Counted from the stretch's first letter, positions 8,388 through 18,172 are shown. The stretch is DNA of 64,000 nucleotides from Pseudomonas sp. (GCA_030699825.1 JAUYKV010000037.1:62001-126000), one strand, 5' to 3'. Notes: a model not told the origin generated them from the letters alone. Program-made: numbers and translations.

Positions 8388-9677
8388 CTAGGCGGCGTCG
8401 ATGCGCCCAGCGTAGCGCTCGGCCAGGGTGCAGAAGAACGTCACGTACTGCGCAGGTCCACCGCAGAACACCACATCCAGAGCGAGTGGGTCGGCGGGGT
8501 CGCTGATGCCCTCGGCTGCCGGCCAGGGCTCCAGGGCCGGGTCGTCCGCCCGGCGCTGCAGGTGCGCGGCATCGAGGCCCGGGCGATCGACTTCGCCGCC
8601 GCTGCTGTCGATGTAGACCACGCAGTTGTCGCTGTCGAAGGCCTTGCCCAGCTCCTGCACCAGGGTCAGGAAGCCGCGGTCGCTGCCGCCACGTAGTTGC
8701 TGGGGCTGGCCATCCAGCGTGCGGCTGGCCGAGGTGACCGTGTCGCCCACGCCGACGATGCGCGGCATCTGCCGCGGGTCGAAGTGCTCGCGGGCCAGTT
8801 GCAGCAGCGCGCCACGCTCGCGCGGCGCCTGGCGGGCGTTGAAATCGGCGCCCAGCGGGTACTCGCCGGTGTGCTGGTGATAGTAGTGATTGAGGATCAC
8901 CAGTACGCCGACTTCCTTGATGGCGCCCTTGAGCATGAACTGGAAGTCGGTGGTGCCGGCATCGTCGCCCGTGCTGTACCTGAGCCTTTCCCGGCCCAGG
9001 GCGTCGCTGCCGAGATTGGGCGCGTAGTGGACGAAGAAGGATTCCTGCAGCCGGCAGGCGGCGGCTTGCTCCAGCAGCTGCTCCATGAAACCTTCGAGCG
9101 CCCGCTGCAACTGCTGGTAGAGCGCCGGTTGGGCGCTGAGATGCTGGTAGAGGCTGTTGATGTTGAGGGTCGGTGAGGCGAGGTTGTCCAGTACGCTGGC
9201 GCCAACCAGGGGCGCGATCGCGGAGACGGCGAGCGCATAGGGCGGTGCGGCCAGCAGTTCGCCGAGAAAGCGCTCGGCCTTGCCCGGTATCGTCTGCAGA
9301 AAGACCAATTCCGCCGCGCTTACGCCCGGGTGGGAGACGCTGCCGTAGCGGTCCTGCAGTTGCACGCCGCCGGCAGCCAGCCCCGGCAGGTAGAGGCCTT
9401 GCTCGCGGGCCTGGGCGGGGGCTGCGCAGGCATTGTCGACGATGCCGTTCACCCCGCGCCTGCCGATGTGTTCGCCGTTGGTCAGCACGAAGAAGTGCCC
9501 CGCCAACTGACGGGCCGCCTGCACATAGCGCCGCTCGATGGTCCGGGTCAGCGGGTCGCGCACCAGGCCCATGCAGACGCCGTCCAGGTCCTGAATGATC
9601 AGCAGTTTGTCGGTGGCGACGAGGGCGTCGAGCAGGCGAGGGTGGTCGAGTGAAAAGTGCGGGCTGTTTATAGTCAT
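8388..9677 (-). CDS. stpA: Glucosylglycerol 3-phosphatase-like protein (StpA family)
   Basis: A 429-residue protein that fits the StpA family, which removes phosphate from glucosylglycerol phosphate to release the compatible solute glucosylglycerol under salt stress. The HAD-like nucleophile motif IIQDLDGVCMGLVRDPLTR covers D30 and D32, and the overall length is usual for StpA. The partner glucosylglycerol-phosphate synthase is not in this window, so the gene is an orphan here. It is transcribed alone, with a REP array upstream and MITE copy B just past its stop. Substrate assignment rests on family resemblance recalled from memory. Confidence 0.68.
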   Translation of the reverse strand: MTINSPHFSLDHPRLLDALVATDKLLIIQDLDGVCMGLVRDPLTRTIERRYVQAARQLAGHFFVLTNGEHIGRRGVNGIVDNACAAPAQAREQGLYLPGLAAGGVQLQDRYGSVSHPGVSAAELVFLQTIPGKAERFLGELLAAPPYALAVSAIAPLVGASVLDNLASPTLNINSLYQHLSAQPALYQQLQRALEGFMEQLLEQAAACRLQESFFVHYAPNLGSDALGRERLRYSTGDDAGTTDFQFMLKGAIKEVGVLVILNHYYHQHTGEYPLGADFNARQAPRERGALLQLAREHFDPRQMPRIVGVGDTVTSASRTLDGQPQQLRGGSDRGFLTLVQELGKAFDSDNCVVYIDSSGGEVDRPGLDAAHLQRRADDPALEPWPAAEGISDPADPLALDVVFCGGPAQYVTFFCTLAERYAGRIDAA

Positions 9678-9726
9678 GCGCCCATCTTACCCACAGTGCC
9701 CGGGTCGACCAACTCTACGCGGGCGT

Positions 9727-9980
9727 GATATTGCCCTGCCACGGTTCGCGGCCAAGGCCCGCTCCTACGATTCAGCGGTGCTCTTGTAGGAGGGGACTTG
9801 TCCGCGAATGGATGTTGCCTTGCCAGGGTTCGCGGCCAAGGCCCCTCCTACGGTTCAGTAGTGCTCTTGTAGGAGGGGACTTGTCCGCGAATGGATCGTT
9901 GCCTTGCCAGGGTGTGGTGGCCAAGGCCCTCATGCTGCGGTTCTGCGGTGTGGTGGTGCTCTTGTGGGAGCCCGTTGGTC
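9727..9980. repeat. Tandem REP array, three units of 83-87 bp
   Basis: The units run about 9727-9810, 9811-9893 and 9894-9980. The first two are nearly identical; the third is diverged. Each holds a palindromic pair of Pseudomonas REP type: TTCGCGGCCAAGGCCCCTCC facing GTAGGAGGGGACTTGTCCGC. No spacer diversity like that of CRISPR is present. The array fills the promoter side of the StpA-like gene and lies upstream of the 90-residue gene at 10175. The rest of this gap (9678-9726 and 9981-10174) shows only a possible TTGACA at 10081. Confidence 0.85.
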
Positions 9981-10174
9981 GGCTCGATTGGTGGCGCACG
10001 TCGCAAGTCGGGGTGGATAACGCGTTGTGTATCCACTTTTATAGGCCGACGTGGCACTATCTCCTTCGATTTGCGGTGGATTGACAAGATTCACCGTCCT
10101 CGCAGTACGTTGTCGCGAAATCTTCTGCAAAGTCCTGCTCACAATCACAGCCATTCATGCATTAGGGCTCTAGC

Positions 10175-10447
10175 TTGACCGAAAAAAACCTCTCAGAAGG
10201 CGAGATGCGCCGCGCCCTCGGCCTCGACCCGGCTCCGCCGAAACAACCACAGTCACAGCCCAAGCCACCCGCCAGTTACACGCTCGTCGAACTGAGCGTG
10301 CGCAAGAACGGTGGCCCGACTTTCCGTTTCGAGCACCGTTCCCGCTCGATCAGTACGCTCGCGGCCCAGCTCGAGGCCGAAAAAGCCGCGCGCGCCAAGG
10401 GTTACGAGGTGTGGGTGCTGCTGGATATCCGCCAGGTTTCCGAATAG
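10175..10447 (+). CDS. Small protein of unknown function
   Basis: A 90-residue protein starting with TTG at 10175; AGGG at 10164-10167 is a plausible ribosome site and no ATG fits. The first 35 residues are polar and Pro/Gln-rich (PPKQPQSQPKPP). The remainder looks like a small alpha/beta domain (YTLVELSVRKNGGPTFRFEH, then a Lys/Ala-rich helix and EVWVLLDIRQ). There is no signal peptide or membrane segment. I do not recognise the family. It lies 385 bp before the GGDEF-EAL gene on the same strand, with a probable promoter between them. Confidence 0.6.
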   Translation: MTEKNLSEGEMRRALGLDPAPPKQPQSQPKPPASYTLVELSVRKNGGPTFRFEHRSRSISTLAAQLEAEKAARAKGYEVWVLLDIRQVSE

Positions 10448-10733
10448 CGGCTGGTTGCTGTCCTGGCGAATCGGCCGTGTTGCTTCGTGGTCGGTCGGCG
10501 TGCGCAGGGCATGGGCTCCAGATCGTCCTACCCGCGAAACCTTGGCCGGTGCCACGACCATCATTGCTGGATCACGACCAAGTATCTGCCGAAAGCCGCC
10601 ATCGACTGGCCATTACCGGTTGGACCGGGCTGGGCGATCTGCAGCTGTAATTATTCTTCGGATATGACGTTGGTTGACGATTTGCTCGAAGCCTTTGACG
10701 ACACTGTGCCACAGTGACATGAGCGCGCTGTTG

Positions 10734-10762
10734 TTAACGGGGTGGCGGGGTGGTGGCATAAT
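10734..10762 (+). promoter_or_regulatory. Candidate sigma-70 promoter for the GGDEF-EAL gene
   Basis: TTAACG (10734-10739) and CATAAT (10757-10762) are spaced by 17 bases, about 70 bases before the chosen start. It lies in the 385-bp gap 10448-10832, in which I see no convincing gene. The assignment is by consensus only. Confidence 0.4.
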
Positions 10763-10832
10763 GCCTTCGCTTTGCGTATTTCCTGCTTTGCACCGACTTT
10801 GCGGCGCATCATCAACCGGTCAAGGATCTTTC

Positions 10833-13418
10833 ATGTCGCCAGCAGCAGAATCGTCCTCTCAGCCGGCCGTCGGTGTGCCCAACTCGAGGGCCACACGCGG
10901 GGCGTTGTTGCTTATCTCTGCCTTGCTGTTGCTGCTGTTCGTCGTGGCCAGTGCGGCGTTGCTGCAAATTGCGTTGCAGCAGAACACTCGGGCGATCGAA
11001 CAGAGCCTGTTCTATGTGGAAAAGGCTACCCAGGCCCGGCAGAAGTCGATTCTGGCGACCATCTCCGACTACGCCTTTTGGGGTGAGGCCTACCAGCATC
11101 TGCATGCCACGGTCGATCTCGAATGGGCTTATACGCGGCAGAACCTGGGCCCCAGTCTGTTCGATGATTTTGTCTTCGAGGGCGTGTTTGTCGTCGCTGC
11201 CGATGGCTCCACCGCCTATGCGGTGGTCGACGGCCAGCGCGTGGCAACCTCGGTGCAGCAATGGCTCGGCCAGGATATAGCGGCATTGCTCGCGCAGGCG
11301 CGCGAGCAGGCCGTGGATGAAGAACCGCTCGTGGACTTTGTCCAAGTAGCCGGTCAGCCGGCGCTGGTCGCTGCTGCGGGCTTCACCCCTGGAGGCGATC
11401 CACAGATCGCCGAAGTGCCGGGGCCGACATCGGTTTTGCTCTTCGTCGATCTGCTCGGGCCGGACAAGCTGCAGGCGCTGGGAGAGGATTTCGGCATCGA
11501 CACGCTGCATGTGGCCAACGCCGCCGATGCGCCAGGCGCGGCCTCGCTGCGCCTGGCCACCCTCAACGGCGAGCCGTTGCTGTTGGGTTGGCAGCCGGCC
11601 AGGCCTGGCGATCAGTTGCTGTACCTGATTTTGCCGCTGCTGGCCTTGGCCGGGAGCATTGTGGCGTTGGTCACCTGGTTGATCCTGCGCCGGGCTATGG
11701 CCTCCGCGCGTGAGATGGATGCCAGTTATGCCTCCCTGTATGCCAGCCAGCGGGCCCTGGCGACCAGTGAGGCGCGCTTTCGCGATGTGGCCGAAGCCGC
11801 CTCGGACTGGATCTGGGAGGTCGATGCCGAGCTGCGCTTGACCTACCTTTCCGCGCGTTTTCAGGCGGTGACCGGGCATGCCGAGAGCGACTGGCTGGGA
11901 CGCCCGATCGATGAGTTCATCGAGTGTCCCGGTGGTCTGTCCACCTGGCTGAGCAAGCGCAAGGGTAGGGCCGCCAATGGCACCCTGCAATGTCATTACC
12001 ATGCCCTGGATGGTCGTCTGCGCACCTGTCGACTCTCCATGCGCACCGTCGCGGATGCGCAGGCTGGCGGCGGTTACCGCGGTACTGTCAGCGACATCAG
12101 TGAAGAGGTCGAGGCCCAGGCGCGCATCGAACACCTGTCGCTGCACGATGCGCTGACCGGTTTGCCGAACCGCAACCGCATGCAGGAATTCCTCGACGGC
12201 AAGCTCAAGGCAAGGCCGACCACGGACAAGCCGCTGCTCATGCTGAGTCTCGACCTCGATCGGTTCAAACAGGTCAACGATTCCTTCGGTCACGAGGTCG
12301 GCGACCAGGTACTCAACGAGGTCTCCCGGCGCCTGCGTCTGTGTCTGCGCGAGGGTGATCTGGTCGCGCGCATGGGCGGGGACGAGTTCATCCTGATCGT
12401 CAGCGGTATATCCGCTCAGGAGGAGGTGGCGCATCTGTGCGAGCGTTTGGTCGCCAGCATCGAACAGCCATTCGAGATCGATAACCACTGTATTTTCATC
12501 GGTACCAGCATTGGCATAGCCATGGCGCCCGCCGATGCCACCGTGGCGGACGAGTTGCTCCGCTATGCGGATATCGCCCTGTACGAGGCCAAAGGGGCCG
12601 GACGCAATACCTGGTGCTTTTATGCCAGCGATATGAACGAGCGGGTCGTCGAACAGCGCCAGCTGGAGAGTGATTTGCGCCAGGCCTTGAACAACGACGA
12701 GCTGCGTCTGCTCCTGCAACCCCGCTATAGCGTCAACAGCAAGCGCATGGTCGCGGCCGAGGCGCTGGTGCGCTGGCAGCACCCGCAACGCGGGCTGCTG
12801 AGCCCGGATGCCTTTATTTCAATCGCCGAGAGCACCGGCCTGATCGTGCCCCTGAGCTCATGGGTGCTGCATGCCGCCTGCACGGAAGCCATGAGCTGGG
12901 GCGAGGAGTTGATCGTTTCGGTGAATCTGTCGTCGGTGGAGTTCCAGCGCGGGCACTTGGTGACACGGGTACAGAGTGTCCTCGACGCCACCGGCCTGCC
13001 GCCGTCGAGATTGGAACTGGAAGTCACCGAGAGTGTCCTGCTCGAGGATGCAGAGAGCGCGCTGGTGATCATGCAGGCGCTCAAGGATCTGGGCGTCAGG
13101 CTGTCCATGGATGACTTCGGCACCGGCTATTCGTCCCTCGGCTATCTGCGCACATTCCCTTTCGATGGGCTGAAGATCGATCGCAGTTTCGTCTCCGACC
13201 TGGACGGTGGCGAGAACAGCGAGGCAATCATCAAGGCGATAATCGGCCTCGGTCGGGCGCTCTCCCTGACCGTGACGGCCGAGGGCGTGGAGTCGCAAGC
13301 GCAACTCGACATTCTGCAGCACTACGATTGTGAGGAAGCCCAGGGCTACTTCCTCGATCGGCCGATGCAGCCGGCCCTGCTACGCAGTGCGCTGGAGCGT
13401 CTGGAACACGGGGTATGA
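10833..13418 (+). CDS. Membrane sensor CHASE4-PAS-GGDEF-EAL protein (c-di-GMP turnover)
   Basis: An 861-residue protein. Membrane segments at about 22-46 and 262-286 enclose a periplasmic CHASE4-type domain, recognisable by SDYAFWGEAYQHL and the following Trp. A PAS domain (about 310-425) leads to GGDEF and EAL. The cyclase motif GGDEF (515-519) is intact and preceded by an inhibitory I-site REGD (506-509). The EAL domain keeps EALVR (643-647), VNLSS, LEVTES, MDDFGTGYSS, KIDRSF and AEGVE, so both synthesis and hydrolysis of c-di-GMP are possible. ATG 10833 is chosen because AAGGA lies at 10822-10826 and the upstream frame lacks protein-like character. Confidence 0.9.
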   Translation: MSPAAESSSQPAVGVPNSRATRGALLLISALLLLLFVVASAALLQIALQQNTRAIEQSLFYVEKATQARQKSILATISDYAFWGEAYQHLHATVDLEWAYTRQNLGPSLFDDFVFEGVFVVAADGSTAYAVVDGQRVATSVQQWLGQDIAALLAQAREQAVDEEPLVDFVQVAGQPALVAAAGFTPGGDPQIAEVPGPTSVLLFVDLLGPDKLQALGEDFGIDTLHVANAADAPGAASLRLATLNGEPLLLGWQPARPGDQLLYLILPLLALAGSIVALVTWLILRRAMASAREMDASYASLYASQRALATSEARFRDVAEAASDWIWEVDAELRLTYLSARFQAVTGHAESDWLGRPIDEFIECPGGLSTWLSKRKGRAANGTLQCHYHALDGRLRTCRLSMRTVADAQAGGGYRGTVSDISEEVEAQARIEHLSLHDALTGLPNRNRMQEFLDGKLKARPTTDKPLLMLSLDLDRFKQVNDSFGHEVGDQVLNEVSRRLRLCLREGDLVARMGGDEFILIVSGISAQEEVAHLCERLVASIEQPFEIDNHCIFIGTSIGIAMAPADATVADELLRYADIALYEAKGAGRNTWCFYASDMNERVVEQRQLESDLRQALNNDELRLLLQPRYSVNSKRMVAAEALVRWQHPQRGLLSPDAFISIAESTGLIVPLSSWVLHAACTEAMSWGEELIVSVNLSSVEFQRGHLVTRVQSVLDATGLPPSRLELEVTESVLLEDAESALVIMQALKDLGVRLSMDDFGTGYSSLGYLRTFPFDGLKIDRSFVSDLDGGENSEAIIKAIIGLGRALSLTVTAEGVESQAQLDILQHYDCEEAQGYFLDRPMQPALLRSALERLEHGV

Positions 13419-13544
13419 GCCGGGCAGTCTGGCGGCCCGGTTGTCGCCGAGGACAATAACAACCCCAGGTTGGCCCCAAGGCAGGTCAGCCCCGCCTTCG
13501 ACGCCGCGCTGTCGCGCGGCAAGCTGGAGGCTCAAGGATCAAGA

Positions 13545-13762
13545 CCGTAGGATGGGTTAGGCGCCCACAAATTGACCTGCTGCCAACAGAATAACCGCGC
13601 CGTAACCCATCATGGATTTCAGCCACGACAACCGGATACAGGTATAAATCGCTCGATGGGTATCGCTGCGCTCAACGCCATCCTACGGGCGAGTTGCGCC
13701 GGCATTTGCAGTATGGAGGGGTTGGTGCGGCCCGACCTAGGCGGCCCCACCCATCCTACGGT
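13545..13762. repeat. Palindromic intergenic repeat cluster (GTAGGATGGG family)
   Basis: The cluster opens with GTAGGATGGGTTA and contains AACCCATC, CGATGGGTATCGCTGCGCTC and two copies of CCATCCTACG pointing the other way, so several hairpins can form. The same words recur at 16652-17112, 25061-25130 and 58403-58433, which defines a dispersed family. It occupies most of the 546-bp gap between the GGDEF-EAL gene and plsB. Confidence 0.7.
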
Positions 13763-13784
13763 TACCGGCTCCTGCAAGACTTCG

Positions 13785-13860
13785 TGCTGATATAATTTTT
13801 ATATATAAAACAATGAGTTATTCTTTGTTTGATAAGATCCTGTCCGAGAATGCTCATCAA
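13785..13860. other. AT-rich patch between convergent genes
   Basis: About 75 bases, including TATAATTTTTATATATAAAA and a run around TTATTCTTTGTTTGATAAG, far richer in A/T than the surrounding DNA. It contains a good -10 hexamer but no clear gene. It could be a remnant of transferred DNA or a local promoter. Confidence 0.4.
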
Positions 13861-13932
13861 CTACAAAACTTCATATCCTAGGACAGTCTCCTGGCTCGGG
13901 TTGCGCCGGGGCTGATCCGGGCGACGGGGCTG

Positions 13933-13948
13933 CGCCCACTTGTGGGCG
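13933..13948 (-). terminator. Possible terminator hairpin after plsB
   Basis: CGCCCAC and GTGGGCG (7-bp stem) flank a two-base loop, about 17 bases past the plsB stop. There is no U-tract in the transcript, so intrinsic termination is doubtful; it may only protect the 3' end. Confidence 0.3.
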
Positions 13949-13964
13949 GCGGGCCCTCTCGCGG

Positions 13965-16448
13965 CTAAACCGCCTCCAGCACATCCTCGCTTCTGTCCAT
14001 TGCCACCTGGCGGATCGACAGGCGGATCTCCGCCGGCAGCACGCGTTTGGCGGCGCCTTCGGCGAGTTCGCCGAGCAGCGGATGATGGCTGAGTTTGCCG
14101 GCCGGGTCCTGGCGCAGTACGCCCTGGCCCTGCAGGGTCTGGATGAAGTGGCGAAACAGGCTCTTGTCGAAGAACTCCGGGGCGTTGAGGCCGTGGAGGA
14201 TCGACAGGCGCTGGGCCATCACGGTACACAGGTCTTCCAGTTCCTCGGCGCTGATCGCGTGCTGGCCGGCGTTGAGCAGCAGGGCGGTGGCCATGTAGAA
14301 GCGCTGCAGGGTCTGGGCAATGGTGCGCGAGAGCAGGGTCAGCAGGACGAAATGCCGCGAGCTGGGCAGTGGGCGCACATAGACGTCGGCCTCGAAGCTG
14401 AGCAGGCCCTGCTCGACGAAGGCAGCCAGCCATTGGTCGACCACCGCATCCAGTTGCTCCAGGTCCCAGCGGATGAACAGCTCGGCCTGCAGGTAGGGGT
14501 AGAGCGCGCGGGTGTAGCGCAGGATCTGTTCGCGGCTCATCCGCGCACTGCTCTGGAAGAAGCTGGTCAGCAGCGCGGGCAGGGCGAAGATGTGCAGCAC
14601 ATTGTTGCGGTAGTAGGTCATCAGGACGGCGTTGTGTTCGTCCAGATAGAGGATCTTGCCCAGCGCATCGCGCTGTTCGGCCAGCAGGTTCATACCCTGC
14701 ACGTATTCGATCAGCGCCTGGCCGTCGCCTTCCGGCAGGCTGGTGTGCGGCGAGTAGGGCACGCGGCGCAGCAGCGCCAGATAGAGGTCGAGCAGCCGGG
14801 CCAGGGCGCGCTCGTCGAGGGCCAGCTTGCTGGTGGAGAGTAGCGCCAGGGCCACCAGATTGACCGGGTTGATCGCCGCCGCTTCGTTGAGGTGTTGCGC
14901 CACGCGCTGGCCGAGCCTGTGGGTAGTCTCGTTCAGCCAATCCGGGCGGAACTGGCCGCCGTAGTCCTGGCGGCGCCAGTCCGGCTGCTCCCGGTCGAGG
15001 AACTCGGCCAGCTTGATCGGCTCGCCAAAGTTGACCCAGACCTGGCCGAAGCGCTGCTTGAGCGCGCCTATGACCCTGAACAGGTCGAAGATCGACTCCT
15101 TCTTCTTGCTCACCCCGCGCAGTTCGCCGAGGTAGGTGCGGCCTTCCAGCACCCGTTCGTAGCCGATATACACCGGCACAAACACCACCGGCAGGCGGTG
15201 GCTGCGCAAAAAGCTGCGCAGGGTGATGGCGAGCATGCCGGTCTTCGGCTGGAGCATGCGCCCGGTGCGCGAGCGCCCTCCCTCAACGAAGTACTCGACC
15301 GGGAAGCCCTTGCTGAACAGGGTATGCAGGTATTCGTTGAACACCGCGCTGTACAGCGGGTTGCCCTTGAAGGTGCGGCGCATGAAGAAGGCGCCGCCGC
15401 GCCGCAGCAGGCCGCCGATGATCGGCATGTTGAGGTTGATCCCGGCGGCGATATGCGGCGGGGTCAGGCCGTTGCGAAACAGCAGGTAGGACAGCAGCAG
15501 GTAGTCGATATGGCTGCGGTGGCAGGGCACGTAGATCACCTCGTGGCCTTGGGCGACCTCCTGCACGCCCTCGATGTGGTTGACCTTGATGCCGTCGTAG
15601 ATCTTGTTCCAAAACCAGCTGAGCAGCAGTTCGAGAAAACGGATCGCCGTGTAGGTGTAGTCCGAGGCGATTTCGTTGCCGTAGCGCAGGGCCATGGCTT
15701 CGGCTTTGTGCAGGCTGATGTGTTCACGCTCGGCGTGCTCGATGATCGCCTGGCGTACCTGCGGGCCGTGCACCAGGCCCTTGACCAGGTTACGCCGGTG
15801 CGACACGTCGGGACCGATGACCGCGGCCTTCTGCTGGCGAAAGTGCACCCGCAGGATGCGCTGAACCATGCGCAGGGTGCGCTCGTGCCCCTTGTCCTGC
15901 GCGACCAGTTCACGCAGCTGGATCGGGCTTGAGAACTGCACGCGGGTCTTGCGTCCCAGGATCAGGATGCTGGCCAGGCGGCGCAGGCGCCCGGTGACGG
16001 CCCAGCTGTCGGCGAACAGCAGCTTCCAGGCGCTGGTCTCGCGGTCCGGCGACTGGCCCCAGAACACGCTGACCGGGACGATCTGCGCCTCGTCCAGCCG
16101 ATGCTCGGCGAGGGCGCTGACCAGGCGTTGCAGGGTCGGCGAAATACCGCGCTTGTCCTGGCGACCGAGCCAGTCCGGCTCCGGGGTCAGGTAGAAGAAC
16201 GCCGCCGGCTCCAGCAACTCGCCCAGCGCCACCGGCAGTACCGGGCGCGGCAGGCCGGCCTTGCGGCACTCCGTATCGACCACCGCCAGATCGCTCAAAG
16301 ATGGCAGTTGCAGCACATAGAACACTGGCTTGCTGCGGTCGAGCTTGAGGCTGAAGGCCGACTGGTTGATGGTCTCCGAACGCACCCAGAGGTACAGCAG
16401 GCGGCGCATGGTAGCGAACAGGAGGCGGCGAAACGGGGAGCGGGTCAT
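13965..16448 (-). CDS. plsB: Glycerol-3-phosphate 1-O-acyltransferase
   Basis: An 827-residue membrane-associated enzyme that adds the first fatty acyl chain to glycerol 3-phosphate in phospholipid synthesis. The acyltransferase motif HRSHID (310-315) is present, followed by glycerol-phosphate binding segments [12 protein letters not shown] and [12 protein letters not shown]. The start at 16448 ([21 protein letters not shown]) is chosen because it gives the usual Pseudomonas length and N terminus; an in-frame ATG at 16523 would add 25 residues. The Shine-Dalgarno sequence is poor. It is transcribed alone, opposite to the Gld-like ABC genes across a repeat-filled gap. Confidence 0.96.
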   Translation of the reverse strand: MTRSPFRRLLFATMRRLLYLWVRSETINQSAFSLKLDRSKPVFYVLQLPSLSDLAVVDTECRKAGLPRPVLPVALGELLEPAAFFYLTPEPDWLGRQDKRGISPTLQRLVSALAEHRLDEAQIVPVSVFWGQSPDRETSAWKLLFADSWAVTGRLRRLASILILGRKTRVQFSSPIQLRELVAQDKGHERTLRMVQRILRVHFRQQKAAVIGPDVSHRRNLVKGLVHGPQVRQAIIEHAEREHISLHKAEAMALRYGNEIASDYTYTAIRFLELLLSWFWNKIYDGIKVNHIEGVQEVAQGHEVIYVPCHRSHIDYLLLSYLLFRNGLTPPHIAAGINLNMPIIGGLLRRGGAFFMRRTFKGNPLYSAVFNEYLHTLFSKGFPVEYFVEGGRSRTGRMLQPKTGMLAITLRSFLRSHRLPVVFVPVYIGYERVLEGRTYLGELRGVSKKKESIFDLFRVIGALKQRFGQVWVNFGEPIKLAEFLDREQPDWRRQDYGGQFRPDWLNETTHRLGQRVAQHLNEAAAINPVNLVALALLSTSKLALDERALARLLDLYLALLRRVPYSPHTSLPEGDGQALIEYVQGMNLLAEQRDALGKILYLDEHNAVLMTYYRNNVLHIFALPALLTSFFQSSARMSREQILRYTRALYPYLQAELFIRWDLEQLDAVVDQWLAAFVEQGLLSFEADVYVRPLPSSRHFVLLTLLSRTIAQTLQRFYMATALLLNAGQHAISAEELEDLCTVMAQRLSILHGLNAPEFFDKSLFRHFIQTLQGQGVLRQDPAGKLSHHPLLGELAEGAAKRVLPAEIRLSIRQVAMDRSEDVLEAV

Positions 16449-16651
16449 ACGGAGTCTGCTGGCTGTGCAAACGAGCGATTGCTCGGGGGCGGCTAGTGTG
16501 CCGGATCGCTGGCGTGCCGGCAAAAGCTTGTCATGAGCCTATTGGGCGAAGCGCCGGGGCGGGTCGCGCAGGTTAGCGGCGGGGCAGGTGTCTGGGCAAA
16601 AACCCAGGTTCAAGACGCCGCGTAAGCCAACACGGTGTCAGCAGGTCCGCC

Positions 16652-17112
16652 GCCATGATGGGTTACGCCGCGCCGGAAAGGCTGTCCTGTCAGGCATCGC
16701 CTGGGCGGCTAACCCATCCTACGGGGGCTGGGACAGTTCGTAGGATGGGGCGGGCCGCGTAGGCTGAGTGCAGCGATACCCATCGAGCGATTTATGCCCT
16801 CGGGCTAATCCCACGCGCGCTGCGTAACCCATCATGGCGCCAGCAGGCCCAGCGCCATGATGGGTTACGCCGCTCCTGAAAGGTTGTTCTGCCAGGCATC
16901 GCCTGGGCGGCTAACCCATCCTACGGGGGCTGGGACAGCTCGTAGGATGTTGAGCGCAGCGATACCCATCGAGCGATTTATGCCCGCGGGCTAATCCCGC
17001 GCGCGCTGCGTAACCCGACATGGCGCCAGCAGGCCCAGCGCCATGATGGGTTACGCCGCTCCTGAAAGGTTGTCCTGCCAGGCCCTGGGCGGCTAACCCA
17101 TCCTGCGGGCTG
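16652..17112. repeat. Long tandem repeat array (units of about 202 and 186 bp)
   Basis: The phrase GCCATGATGGGTTACGCCGC occurs at 16652, 16854 and (first 20 bases) 17040. The DNA between is largely the same in each unit, with words such as GGCGGCTAACCCATCC and GATACCCATCGAGCGATTTA. The second unit has a deletion and the third is partial. It belongs to the GTAGGATGGG family. It fills most of the 800-bp gap between divergent plsB and the ABC genes; the remaining parts hold no gene that I can support. Confidence 0.8.
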
Positions 17113-17248
17113 CGTCGGGGGCTATGACTCCCGGGTTCTTGGCTTGCACTGCTGGCGCCTGAGTCCTTATAGTCCTGCCGGCATTGAAAGCCCGTTTCGC
17201 CGCTCTACGGGCCGCGAGCAGGATCTGTTACCGCACGGGTGAGGGACC

Positions 17249-18172
17249 ATGATCGAGATAAGCAAGCTAACCAAGCGTTTCGCACAGCACACAGTGGTGG
17301 ACGACCTGTCCTTTCGCGTCGAGCGCGGGGAAGTGTTGGGGTTCCTCGGCCCGAACGGTGCCGGCAAGTCCACCACCATGAAGATGCTCACCGGCTTTCT
17401 TGCGCCGACGTCCGGCACGGCGAGCGTGCTCGGCTTCGATATCCAGAAAGACCGCCTCAAGGCCCAGCGGCAGATCGGTTACCTGCCGGAAGGCGCGCCC
17501 TGTTACGGCGACATGACGGTGCGCAGTTTCCTCGATTTCATCGCCGAGGTGCGCGGCTTCAAGGGGGCTGAGAAGCGTCAGCGGGTGGCCAAGGCGGTGG
17601 CCCAGGTCGAGCTGGAACATGTCCTCGAGCAGTCGATCGAGACCCTGTCCAAGGGCTTCAAGCGCCGGGTCGGTCTGGCCCAGGCTATCGTGCATGATCC
17701 CCGGGTGCTGATCCTCGACGAGCCCACCGATGGCCTCGACCCGAACCAGAAGCACCAGGTGCGCAAACTGATCCAGAGCCTGTCCTACGACAAGATCGTG
17801 ATCATCTCCACCCATATTCTCGAGGAGGTCAGTGCGGTCTGCACCCGTGCGGTGGTGATCGCCCACGGCAAGCTGCTCGCCGATGGCACGCCGCTGGAGC
17901 TGGAGAGCCGCTCGCGCTATCACCAGGCCGTCACCCTGGTGGCCGAAGAGCCGCTGGATATGGTGGCGCTGGCGGCCTTGCCGGGCGTCAGCGGGGTGGA
18001 GGAGAACGAGCGCGAACACAGCCTGAGCGTGCTGGCCAAGCCGGGTGAGGTGATCTTCCCGCAGGTCAATGCGCTGATCGCTCAGCGCGGCTGGCGGGTC
18101 AAGGAATTGAATGTCGAACGCGGTCGGCTGGACGAAGTGTTCCGCAGCCTGACCCGTGGGGAGATGGTATGA
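17249..18172 (+). CDS. ABC transporter ATP-binding protein (GldA-like)
   Basis: A 307-residue ATPase with Walker A GPNGAGKST (34-42), Walker B VLILDEPTDGLD and switch region IISTHILEEV. The signature is LSKGF rather than LSGGQ, a variant common in this subfamily. The C-terminal 90 residues form the extension seen in exporters of the CcmA/GldA type. It starts a three-gene operon: its stop overlaps the start of the permease (ATGA), and a GldG-like protein follows. Corresponding genes lie beside plsB in P. aeruginosa. The substrate is unknown; resemblance to gliding-motility genes does not imply gliding. Confidence 0.92.
   Translation: MIEISKLTKRFAQHTVVDDLSFRVERGEVLGFLGPNGAGKSTTMKMLTGFLAPTSGTASVLGFDIQKDRLKAQRQIGYLPEGAPCYGDMTVRSFLDFIAEVRGFKGAEKRQRVAKAVAQVELEHVLEQSIETLSKGFKRRVGLAQAIVHDPRVLILDEPTDGLDPNQKHQVRKLIQSLSYDKIVIISTHILEEVSAVCTRAVVIAHGKLLADGTPLELESRSRYHQAVTLVAEEPLDMVALAALPGVSGVEENEREHSLSVLAKPGEVIFPQVNALIAQRGWRVKELNVERGRLDEVFRSLTRGEMV

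Noticed and set aside
9727..9980. CRISPR array
   Set aside because: Units are 83-87 bp, contiguous, mutually similar along their whole length and palindromic; there are no unique spacers and no cas genes.
10812..12788. A 658-codon open frame antisense to the CHASE4-GGDEF-EAL gene
   Set aside because: The plus strand has intact GGDEF and EAL motifs; the antisense frame has no recognisable motif.
16652..17112. Replication origin or iteron cluster
   Set aside because: The repeats are composite REP-family words seen elsewhere between genes; no DnaA boxes or rep gene nearby.
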